In this document: piece by piece, positions 57,507 through 64,000 of the stretch
Numbering within the stretch: position 1 is the stretch's first letter
Layout: the number at the start of each line of letters is the position of its first letter
Source of the DNA: Aquiluna sp.
GTDB taxonomy: Bacteria; Actinomycetota; Actinomycetes; Actinomycetales; Microbacteriaceae
DNA: 64,000 bases
Assembly: GCA_017854485.1 (NCBI GenBank)
Contig: JAFMHN010000003.1
Coordinates: forward strand, 60,862-124,861
Reading direction: 5' to 3'
The notes under the pieces: generated by a model
The model's database searches: none
What the model was told of the DNA's origin: nothing
What the model saw: only the letters and a program-made list of their open reading frames with translations
Made by a program: the position numbers and the translations under genes

Positions 57507-57512
57507 TAGGCT
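57507..57512 (+). promoter_or_regulatory. Putative -10 element, leaderless rsmD start
   Basis: TAGGCT followed by 7 nt and GTG 57520, within the short recG/rsmD divergent gap. Confidence 0.45.
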
Positions 57513-57519
57513 CACTTGC

Positions 57520-58092
57520 GTGAGCAGAATCATTGCCGGTGACGCCGGGTCAATCAGACTAAAGCCGGCAGCGGCCAGCACCCGACCAACCAGTGACCGG
57601 GTCAAGGAAAGCTTGTTCGGGCAACTTGAGAACCTCGGGCAGCTTGATGGCGCTAGCGTCCTGGACCTATTTGCCGGCACCGGCGCATTGGGCCTTGAGG
57701 CACTTTCAAGAGGGGCGAATCGGGCAGTCCTTGTTGAACGAGATCGAAAAGCACATGAAATCTCGTTAGAAAACTCCAAGTCCGTGATCTCTGCAATCCA
57801 GAAATCCCGCGGCGAAGCATCGGTTGAAAACAAGAAGGCTGACGCCGCTAAGTTTCTCAAGACCAACAAACAAAGCTTTGATTTAGTCTTTCTCGATCCC
57901 CCCTACGACCTGCCAAACCAAGAGCTGTTGGGCTATATCGAGCAACTAAGCCAGGCCGTGAGTGATCAGGGGCTTTTCGTGATCGAAAGATCAAGCCGAA
58001 CTGAATCGATTCAGGTTCCGGTTTGGCTTCGCGAGGTATCAACTAGGAACTACGGCGACACACGGGTCGCCATCCTGCAAAAGCTTAGATAG
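57520..58092 (+). CDS. rsmD: 16S rRNA (guanine-966-N2)-methyltransferase
   Basis: A 190-residue class I SAM-dependent methyltransferase. Motifs: RPTSDRVKESLFGQL near the start, SAM-binding VLDLFAGTGALGLEALSRGA (about residues 46-65), and catalytic FLDPPYD (about 126). It normally pairs with coaD and recG, as here. GTG 57520 with no ribosome binding site. Its last 8 bp overlap the convergent gltA stop. Confidence 0.94.
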   Translation: MSRIIAGDAGSIRLKPAAASTRPTSDRVKESLFGQLENLGQLDGASVLDLFAGTGALGLEALSRGANRAVLVERDRKAHEISLENSKSVISAIQKSRGEASVENKKADAAKFLKTNKQSFDLVFLDPPYDLPNQELLGYIEQLSQAVSDQGLFVIERSSRTESIQVPVWLREVSTRNYGDTRVAILQKLR

Positions 58093-59356
58093 AGCGCTTT
58101 TCAGGTCCGGTGTAGACCTGTTGTGGTCGGCCAATGCGCAATGCTGGATCCAGCATCATTTCGCGCCAATGCGCGATCCAACCCGGCAATCTACCGACTG
58201 CAAATAGCGGGGTAAACATCTTGGGGGAAAAACCCATGGCCTTGTAGATAACGCCGGTGTAGAAGTCAACGTTTGGGTACAGCTTGCGCTCAACAAAGTA
58301 CTCATCAGACAGTGCTGCTTCTTCAAGCTCCTTGGCAATTTGAAGCATCGGATCGTTGACACCCAGCTCTCCCAGCACCTGGTCGGCAGTTGCCTTCACG
58401 ATGGTTGCTCGAGGATCAAAGGACTTGTAGACGCGGTGACCAAAGCCCATCAGGCGAATGCCGTCTTCCTTGTTCTTGACTCGCTCAACGTACTGAGTGA
58501 CGGTCTCCCCTGAGTTTTGAATAAATCGCAGCATCTCGAGAACCGCCTCGTTTGCTCCGCCGTGTAGTGGACCTGACAGCGCGTTTACACCAGCAGAAAC
58601 TGAGGCGAACAGGTTCGCCTGCGAGGATCCGACAAGCCTGACTGTGGACGTGCTGCAGTTCTGTTCGTGGTCTGCATGCAGCAGCAACAGAGTGTCGAGC
58701 GCCTTTGTCACAACCGGGTTCTGGGTGTATTCCTCGGCATAGTTACCGAATGTCATCTTCAGAAAGTTTTCAACCATTGAAAGCGAGTTGTCTGGATAAA
58801 CAAATGCCTGGCCAACTGAGTTCTTGTGCGCATAGGCGGCGATAACTGGCAATTTAGCGAGCAATCTCAAGGTAGAAATCTCAACCTGCTCAGGATCTTT
58901 TGGATCAAGTGAGTCTTGGTAAAAAGTAGAAAGCGCAGTGACCGCTGAGGACATCACCGACATTGGGTGTGCGTTGTGCGGAAAGGCCCTGAAGAAATCC
59001 TTCATGTCCTCGTGGAGCAGGGTGTGGCGGCGAAGGCTCTGGTCAAATTCGGCTGCTTCATCCGCCGTTGGCAGCTCACCATAAATCAGTAGGTAGGCAG
59101 TTTCCAGAAACGATTTCTGGGATGCGAGCTCTTCAATTGGATAACCACGGTAGCGCAGAATTCCCTCGTCGCCATCAATGTAGGTGATGGCTGACTTGGT
59201 CGAAGATGTGTTTACAAAACCCTGATCAAAGGTCGAAAGTCCGGTGTTGGCCATGAGTTTCGAGATGTCAATGCCGCCGGCTCCTTGAGTTGCTGGCAAG
59301 ACTGCGTAGTCATCCTTCTTGCCATCAAATTCGATGGATACTTTGTCAGCACTCAC
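58085..59356 (-). CDS. gltA: Citrate synthase
   Basis: A 423-residue type II citrate synthase, entry of acetyl-CoA into the TCA cycle. Catalytic His in LLHADHEQNCSTSTVRL and GPLHGGANEAVLEML, FGHRVYKSFDPRA (His), and Asp near the C-terminus. The N-terminal extension with IDGDEGILRYRGYPIEEL is usual. GTG 59356 has GGAG 7 nt upstream. Confidence 0.97.
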   Translation of the reverse strand: MSADKVSIEFDGKKDDYAVLPATQGAGGIDISKLMANTGLSTFDQGFVNTSSTKSAITYIDGDEGILRYRGYPIEELASQKSFLETAYLLIYGELPTADEAAEFDQSLRRHTLLHEDMKDFFRAFPHNAHPMSVMSSAVTALSTFYQDSLDPKDPEQVEISTLRLLAKLPVIAAYAHKNSVGQAFVYPDNSLSMVENFLKMTFGNYAEEYTQNPVVTKALDTLLLLHADHEQNCSTSTVRLVGSSQANLFASVSAGVNALSGPLHGGANEAVLEMLRFIQNSGETVTQYVERVKNKEDGIRLMGFGHRVYKSFDPRATIVKATADQVLGELGVNDPMLQIAKELEEAALSDEYFVERKLYPNVDFYTGVIYKAMGFSPKMFTPLFAVGRLPGWIAHWREMMLDPALRIGRPQQVYTGPEKRSI

Positions 59357-59430
59357 TTTGAAACTCCTTTTTGGGGCAGGTTCAAATCCTAAAGCAATTT
59401 GCCTGCCTGGTTTTTACAGAATCTTTTGCA

Positions 59431-59748
59431 CTAGGCCTGAGGCGGCAGAGCGGCGACAATCGGGTGATCAGAAGCTATTGGACCCACCTTGGCAGCTCCT
59501 CCAGGTGATCCAACCTCATCAAAGAAGTCGACGTTTACCTTGTAGTAGTCGCTCCACTCGGATGGAATGTCATCTTCGTAGTAGATGGCTTCGACTGGAC
59601 ATACTGGCTCGCAGGCGCCACAGTCCACGCACTCATCCGGGTGGATGTAGAGCATGCGGTCGCCCTCATAGATGCAATCGACTGGGCACTCATCAATGCA
59701 AGCCTTGTCCTTGACATCGACACATGGCAAAGCGATCAAATAAGTCAA
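59431..59748 (-). CDS. fdxA: Ferredoxin, seven/eight-iron type
   Basis: A 105-residue ferredoxin with two iron-sulfur sites: the N-terminal CVDVKDKACIDECPVDCI and the [4Fe-4S] pattern CVDCGACEPVCPVEAIYY. The first cluster lacks one C-x2-C cysteine (position occupied by Val/Lys), so a [3Fe-4S] plus [4Fe-4S] form is likely. Electron carrier in the cytoplasm. TTG start with GAGGAG upstream. Confidence 0.94.
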   Translation of the reverse strand: MTYLIALPCVDVKDKACIDECPVDCIYEGDRMLYIHPDECVDCGACEPVCPVEAIYYEDDIPSEWSDYYKVNVDFFDEVGSPGGAAKVGPIASDHPIVAALPPQA

Positions 59749-59805
59749 AATTAGCTCCTCAAAACTGGGCCAATTCTAACCCGAATCAACTGCCGATTAG
59801 GTCTC

Positions 59806-60279
59806 TCACCACTCTTTTCCCAAAGTTGCCACAGCACGGGCGGCCTCTCTGGTGTCCTGAGCCTCCTTGAGGCTCTGACGCTTGTCATACTCTTTCTTGC
59901 CCTTGGCAAGCGCAATCTTTACCTTGGCCTTGCCATCCAAAAAATACAGCGACAGTGGAATCAGCGTCATGCCTGAGTTCTTGGTCTTCTGATCCAGCTT
60001 TTCAATCTCAGCTCTGTGCATCAGAAGTTTCCTCCGGCGCCTGGTTCCATGATTTGTCCAGGAACCGGCAAGAAATTCTGGGATGTGAACGTTTTCCAAC
60101 CAGGCTTCCCCGCGATCGATTACCGCGTAGCCGTCAACCAGTGAAGCCCGACCTTCACGCAGGGATTTCACCTCTGTGCCGGTCAGCACTAAGCCAGCCT
60201 CGATCTCATCTTCAATGTGATAATCGTGGAAAGCTTTGCGGTTGTTGGCAACCGCTTTTTGACCGCGCTCCCGTGGCAA
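59806..60279 (-). CDS. smpB: SsrA-binding protein SmpB
   Basis: A 157-residue protein that binds tmRNA and delivers it to stalled ribosomes. Typical sequence NRKAFHDYHIEDEIEAGLVLTGTEVKSLREG, then EAWLENVHIPEF, and a basic C-terminal tail (KGKKEYDKRQSLKEAQDTRE). TTG 60279 has AGGAG upstream. ftsE and ftsX, which usually stand between prfB and smpB, are absent; 61 bp separate them. Confidence 0.97.
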   Translation of the reverse strand: MPRERGQKAVANNRKAFHDYHIEDEIEAGLVLTGTEVKSLREGRASLVDGYAVIDRGEAWLENVHIPEFLAGSWTNHGTRRRRKLLMHRAEIEKLDQKTKNSGMTLIPLSLYFLDGKAKVKIALAKGKKEYDKRQSLKEAQDTREAARAVATLGKEW

Positions 60280-60340
60280 TTTGACTCCTAAATTGGGTTT
60301 CTATGCCTAAGCCTAGGCTGGTGTAGCTCAAAAGGTGAAG

Positions 60341-61444
60341 CTAGTTTGCTTGACCCATCTTTCGCCACCTAATTCCAGAGGCAATGAACCCCTCGAGTTT
60401 TCCGTCAAAAACATCGTCTGGGTTATTTTCTTCGTAGCCGGTTCTGAGGTCTTTGACCATTTGGTAGGGAGCAAGGACGTAGGAGCGCATCTGCTCACCC
60501 CAGCTGGCCTTCACATCTCCGGCTAGCTCCTTGCGCTTTTCTTGGTCAGCACGTCGCTGCGCATCCAGCAGCTTTGCCTGCAGCACCCTCATCGCCGAGG
60601 CCTTGTTCTGCAGCTGGCTCTTTTCGTTTTGACAGGAGACCACAATTCCGGTCGGTAGGTGAGTAATTCGAACTGCCGAGTCGGTGGTGTTAACCGACTG
60701 ACCACCAGGGCCAGAGGAACGAAAGACATCGATGCGGATATCCGCATCAGGAATGTCCACGGCCTCAGCCACCTCCATCACTGGAACCACCTCAATTGCT
60801 GCAAAAGATGTTTGCCGCTTGCCGGCAGCGTTGAACGGACTCATTCGAACCAAGCGGTGGGTCCCGCTCTCAATCGAGAGTTGGCCATAGGCATAGGGGA
60901 AATCCATTTCAACCGTGGCGCTTTTTATTCCGGCCCCCTCGGCGTGAGAGATTTCCAAGACCTTTGCCTTTTTGCCATTTTTCTCGGCGTATCGCAGATA
61001 CATCCTCATCAACATTTCTGCGAAGTCCGTGGCGTCATCACCTCCGGCTCCGGAGCGAATCGAAAGGATTGCCCCTCGCGAGTCATACTCACCACTTAGC
61101 AGCGTTTGAGTCTCTAGGGCATCAAGTGCTCGAGTTACGCGTGCGAGTTCGGCCGAGAATTCATCGGCAGCAGAGTCATCTTCGAGCGCCATTTCCCTGA
61201 AGGCATCGAGGTCCTTGATGTCGCTTTCCAGGTCCTCAAGTTCCTGCAGCTGGGATTTTGCATGGGATAAGTCAGTGGTTACCCGCTGCGCATTTTGCTG
61301 GTCGTTCCATATCTCTGGATCAGATGCCTCAGCCTCTAGCGCAGAAATGCGAGCCTTTATCTTGGCCGGGTCCAGCACCTTTGCGATACCAGAAAACAAA
61401 GACTCCAGGTCTTTGATCTGTCTTCCGAAATCTGCTTCAGCCAT
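60341..61444 (-). CDS. prfB: Peptide chain release factor 2
   Basis: A 367-residue factor reading UAA and UGA. GGQ loop in SSGPGGQSVNTTDSAVRI (about residue 250), and the SPF-type tripeptide region ahead, VRMSPFNAAGKRQTSF. A single uninterrupted frame is present: the programmed +1 frameshift of many prfB genes is missing, as in other actinobacteria. ATG 61444 has TAGACT 6 nt upstream and no ribosome binding site. It follows ssrA and its terminator on the same strand. Confidence 0.97.
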   Translation of the reverse strand: MAEADFGRQIKDLESLFSGIAKVLDPAKIKARISALEAEASDPEIWNDQQNAQRVTTDLSHAKSQLQELEDLESDIKDLDAFREMALEDDSAADEFSAELARVTRALDALETQTLLSGEYDSRGAILSIRSGAGGDDATDFAEMLMRMYLRYAEKNGKKAKVLEISHAEGAGIKSATVEMDFPYAYGQLSIESGTHRLVRMSPFNAAGKRQTSFAAIEVVPVMEVAEAVDIPDADIRIDVFRSSGPGGQSVNTTDSAVRITHLPTGIVVSCQNEKSQLQNKASAMRVLQAKLLDAQRRADQEKRKELAGDVKASWGEQMRSYVLAPYQMVKDLRTGYEENNPDDVFDGKLEGFIASGIRWRKMGQAN

Positions 61445-61450
61445 GCGCCA

Positions 61451-61456
61451 AGTCTA
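61451..61456 (-). promoter_or_regulatory. Putative -10 element, leaderless prfB start
   Basis: Minus-strand TAGACT, 6 nt, then ATG 61444. It lies just after the ssrA terminator, so prfB probably has its own promoter. Confidence 0.5.
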
Positions 61457-61473
61457 TTGGGCAGCCTTAAACC

Positions 61474-61500
61474 AAAAGACCTCCCGGGTATGGGAGGTCT
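61474..61500 (-). terminator. Intrinsic terminator of ssrA
   Basis: On the minus strand, AGACCTCCC and GGGAGGTCT form a perfect 9-bp stem with a 6-nt loop (61500-61477), followed by a T-rich run (TTTTGGTTT). It lies 15 nt after the mature tmRNA end. Confidence 0.92.
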
Positions 61501-61514
61501 ATGGAATTACTAAG

Positions 61515-61883
61515 TGGAGATGGGGGGAATTGAACCCCCGTCCATGACATCGATTGTGGCGCTTCTACGGGTGTAGCTTCAGAAGGCGTTCTACTCGGCT
61601 CCGGTATTTGTTTGAAGCAACTACACCGACAAGCCCAGTCAAAGTAAAAAGTCCCGAGTGCACCTTTGACGCATACTCTCAGCAAGATTTCTAAATGACA
61701 CCTGGGTCTAGGTCGAAATCAAACCTAGTCAGATGGACTTCGGGGCTAGCTTAAGCAGCTAGGGCGAAGTCGGCGCGCTTTGTATTGGCACCTATAGTTT
61801 TGAACACATCGTTTACGAGATAAGTGCTCATCCTCGACCCGCTTCAACCACGCAGCAATGCAATGTCGAAACCGATCATCCCC
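61515..61883 (-). ncRNA. ssrA: Transfer-messenger RNA (tmRNA)
   Basis: A 369-nt tmRNA on the minus strand. The 5' end GGGGATGATCGGTTTCGACA pairs with CATCTCC at the 3' end (seven pairs, one G-U). The T-arm reads GGGGG-TTCAATT-CCCCC. The tag frame at 61789-61751 encodes ANTKRADFALAA then TAA, close to the actinobacterial consensus. CCA is not encoded; discriminator A at 61515. Together with SmpB it rescues stalled ribosomes and marks nascent chains for proteolysis. It is upstream of prfB and smpB, not downstream of smpB as is usual in many actinobacteria. Confidence 0.97.
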
Positions 61884-61992
61884 ATGTTTAGTTATTTAGT
61901 AACCACTCGGATTTTCACCGAACACCTAAGAGTAACAAGCCAATGGCCAAAAGCGTTACGAATTTCCCCTCTCACAGCTAACTCGAAGGGTC

Positions 61993-61998
61993 TAGGAT
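61993..61998 (+). promoter_or_regulatory. Putative -10 element, leaderless start at 62006
   Basis: TAGGAT followed by 7 nt and GTG 62006. Confidence 0.4.
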
Positions 61999-62005
61999 TC
62001 ATCGA

Positions 62006-62842
62006 GTGCGCAGCGATCTGGCGGCATTTGCCGCGGTTTTCCTATGGGGGTCGCTAGCTGCACTGGCGGTCGGGCTCAGCTCAATTCCCCCGCTGCTCAT
62101 GACTGGCATTGGCCTCATGGTCGGATCCCTTATTGCTTTGCCAGTGTCGGGATTTCAGCTGAAGAAAATCATCCCTGGACCGAAGATTCTGCTGGTAGGG
62201 GTCTATGGATTATTTGGCTATCACGCCGCATTGTTCGCAGGATTGCAGAACGCTCCCAGCATTCAAGCAAACCTAGTGAACTACCTCTGGCCAGTTTTGA
62301 TCGTGCTGCTTGCGCCGTTGGTGGTTGGTGGTCAAAAACTTGGTCTTCGTCACATTGCAGCCTCGGCGATTGGGTTTAGCGGCGCAGCCGTTGCAATCTT
62401 GTCCGGCAGTCAACTAGTGGGTGGCTTTGCTAGCGGTTATCTCTTCGCCTTTTTTGCCGCGCTGATCTTCTCTAGCTACTCACTGATGATCAAACGCTTT
62501 AGTGACTCTCCGACCTCAGCAGTTGGTGGTTATAGCTTTGTTGGCGGGACGCTGGCAATCTTGGCGCACTTTGTTTTTGAGCAACAGGTTCACATCACCG
62601 CTGATCAGTGGCTGTGGCTGATTGCCCTTGGACTAGGGCCGCTCGGTGGCTCCTTTTACCTGTGGGACTATGCACTAAAGCACGGCCCAGCCCAGCGAGT
62701 TGGAACCATTGCATTTCTGACTCCAGTCATTTCCACCACTCTGCTTGTTCTGGTATCTGGAGAAAAACTGAGCCTCAGCATTGGACTGGCAGCGCTGTTG
62801 ATAGTCTTGGCAGCAGTGCTGGGCTCGAAGGTGAATAATTAG
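62006..62842 (+). CDS. EamA/DMT superfamily transporter
   Basis: A 278-residue membrane protein with ten hydrophobic segments in two EamA repeats (about residues 1-130 and 140-275), the size and layout of drug/metabolite transporters. Typical fragments are FLWGSLAALAVGLSSIPPLLM and YLWPVLIVLLAPLVVGG in repeat 1, and LGPLGGSFYLWDYALKHGPAQRVG in repeat 2. The substrate is not predictable. GTG 62006 has no ribosome binding site of good spacing but a -10 match. An MFS gene follows after 4 bp. Confidence 0.85.
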   Translation: MRSDLAAFAAVFLWGSLAALAVGLSSIPPLLMTGIGLMVGSLIALPVSGFQLKKIIPGPKILLVGVYGLFGYHAALFAGLQNAPSIQANLVNYLWPVLIVLLAPLVVGGQKLGLRHIAASAIGFSGAAVAILSGSQLVGGFASGYLFAFFAALIFSSYSLMIKRFSDSPTSAVGGYSFVGGTLAILAHFVFEQQVHITADQWLWLIALGLGPLGGSFYLWDYALKHGPAQRVGTIAFLTPVISTTLLVLVSGEKLSLSIGLAALLIVLAAVLGSKVNN

Positions 62843-62846
62843 AGCT

Positions 62847-64000
62847 ATGGCATCAGGGGATTTTAGGAAGCGGCAACTAATAACTTCCATCTACCTGCCC
62901 TCACTTCTGATAACAGCGGCAGAGGGTGCGCTGTTGCCCATCCTTCCGGTGTCAGCGGTTCTCTATGGTGCGAGCCTTGCCGAGGCCGGCGTGGTGGTAA
63001 CGGTGCTGATGCTCTCGACCATGATCTTTGAAATACCCGCTTCAATTTTGGTTTCGAAAATAGGCGAACGAAACGCGATGCTGGCAAGCACAGTTTTGGG
63101 CTTTGCAATGACTAGCGTTGCCTTCTTCCAATTTGGCTACTGGTCGCTAATTCTGAGCGCTCTTGGTTTTGGTGCAGCGCACTCACTCTTTGGTCTATCC
63201 AGACACAGCCTGCTTGCCGAAATTGTGCCAGAGCAACATAGACCTAAATCCATGTCGCTTTTGGGTGGAATGTTTAGAGGGGGAATGGCGATTGGGCCGG
63301 TAATTGGCTCGGCGTTTATCGCCCTCTACGGAGTTGAATTCGGTTACCTTGCGGCCGCAATGATCTGCTTAGCCGCCGGAGCGTCAGTGCTGACTGTCCC
63401 ATCAAGAAGATTGACAGTGTCACCGTCTGGACAAAACGGAAACCTATGGGCCGTGACCAAGCGGGAGGCGCCAAAGTTGGCCACGCTCGGGATTGCATCG
63501 GCAATCATTTCTGCGGGTCGAACAATTCGACTAATCGGGCTTCCGCTCCTTGCCATTCAACTTGGAATCTCGCCGGCTGAAACCTCCTTCATTTTTGGCT
63601 TGACCGGGTTTATCGACTTCACCCTGTTCTACCTGTCGGGAATTATCATGGATCGCTACGGGAAGTTCTGGTCATCGGTGCCAACCCTTATTGCACTTGG
63701 CACCACCTACCTTTTCTCGTTCTTGGTCACCGACCTTCTGACTTTCTGGATTCTGGCGTCAGTCACCGCATTGGCCAATGCACTCTCGGCTGGCATAAAT
63801 ATGATTCTCGGTGCTGACCTGGCTCCGGTTGGATCCCGGGCTGAGTTTCTAGCTGCCTTCCGATTGCTTACTTCCGGCGGGGTCGCCGTTGCACCCGCAA
63901 TGATTACGGTCTTGACCGCGGCGGTTGGCCTGGCGCCTGCCCTTGCTGCAACCGGCCTGTTGAACTTTGTCGGAGCCTTCCTGTTTTGGAAGTATCTTCC
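62847..64000 (+). CDS. MFS transporter, truncated by the window end
   Basis: An uninterrupted frame of 384 codons to the right edge, with about 11-12 hydrophobic segments. The N-terminal half has the MFS pattern (EGALLPILPVSAVLYGASLAE, then LVSKIGERNAML in the helix 2-3 loop), and MDRYGKFW repeats the loop motif in the second half. It is probably a drug or metabolite exporter. ATG 62847 lies 4 bp after the EamA stop, so they form one operon. The C-terminal end is outside the window. Confidence 0.85.
   Translation, partial: MASGDFRKRQLITSIYLPSLLITAAEGALLPILPVSAVLYGASLAEAGVVVTVLMLSTMIFEIPASILVSKIGERNAMLASTVLGFAMTSVAFFQFGYWSLILSALGFGAAHSLFGLSRHSLLAEIVPEQHRPKSMSLLGGMFRGGMAIGPVIGSAFIALYGVEFGYLAAAMICLAAGASVLTVPSRRLTVSPSGQNGNLWAVTKREAPKLATLGIASAIISAGRTIRLIGLPLLAIQLGISPAETSFIFGLTGFIDFTLFYLSGIIMDRYGKFWSSVPTLIALGTTYLFSFLVTDLLTFWILASVTALANALSAGINMILGADLAPVGSRAEFLAAFRLLTSGGVAVAPAMITVLTAAVGLAPALAATGLLNFVGAFLFWKYL

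Noticed and set aside
60305..60345. tRNA-like stretch containing GTAGCTCAAAAGGTGAAGC
   Set aside because: It resembles a D-arm, but no matching acceptor, anticodon or T-arm follows; it runs into the prfB 3' end.
60341..61444. Programmed frameshift in prfB
   Set aside because: The frame is continuous from ATG to stop with no in-frame TGA near codon 25 and no CTTTGA-type slip site, so no frameshift is needed.

Overview
The window is a gene-dense bacterial chromosome segment of roughly even base composition. Protein content and gene order point to an actinobacterium of the Microbacteriaceae with a small, streamlined genome, probably near the freshwater 'Luna' lineage (Rhodoluna/Aquiluna). The main reasons are the actinobacterial order smc-ftsY-ffh-rpsP-khpA-rimM-trmD-rplS-lepB-rnhB-DUF2469-dprA-xerC, the GlgE-type glucan genes, a large DivIVA-like coiled-coil protein, and a tmRNA tag reading ANTKRADFALAA. 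The lineage is inferred; no database was searched. No prophage, insertion sequence, CRISPR array or biosynthetic island is visible.

Layout. 1-3.0 kb: partial DoxX-like protein, LysE exporter, small orphan protein, DEAD-box helicase with a structured leader. 3.0-9.5 kb: GNAT-AAA+ fusion, tRNA-Arg, class III aminotransferase divergent from bifunctional PutA. 9.6-13.8 kb: RND permease, oligoribonuclease, tRNA-His. 13.8-21.6 kb (minus): gatCAB, ligA, mnmA, cysteine desulfurase. 21.6-27.9 kb (plus): glgX-glgE-glgB. 27.9-34.8 kb: CnoX-like protein, a membrane protein with an internal lipobox, a coiled-coil/AI-2E pair, hydrolase, small Cys/His protein, SLT-like secreted protein, DivIVA-domain protein. 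34.8-38.8 kb (minus): cdsA-frr-pyrH-tsf-rpsB. 39-52 kb: an M23-like protein, then the xerC-to-smc block. 52.2-57.5 kb: mutM-rnc-rpmF-yceD-coaD-recG. 57.5-64 kb: rsmD, gltA, fdxA, smpB, prfB, ssrA, then an EamA transporter and a truncated MFS transporter.

How the genes work together. Translation and its quality control dominate: ribosomal proteins, rRNA/tRNA modification (RimM, TrmD, MnmA, RsmD), GatCAB, EF-Ts, RRF, RF2, SmpB and tmRNA. Protein export (Ffh, FtsY, LepB) and chromosome upkeep (Smc, XerC, DprA, LigA, MutM, RecG, RnhB) follow. GlgX, GlgE and GlgB make and trim alpha-glucan; PutA oxidises proline to glutamate and citrate synthase feeds the TCA cycle. IscS-like and MnmA supply thiolated tRNA.

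The clearest unexplained structure is in initiation signals and packing. Eleven start codons, all ATG or GTG, lie exactly 6-7 nt after a TAnnnT -10 hexamer, which suggests leaderless mRNAs. Nine TTG-started genes instead carry strong Shine-Dalgarno sequences. Five of seven convergent gene pairs overlap at their stop codons, four of them in a single 4-bp CTAA/TTAG/CTAG. Genes normally at conserved positions (ftsEX between prfB and smpB; yraN and yifB/comM before dprA) are missing. No obviously new multi-gene system such as defence or secondary metabolism is visible.
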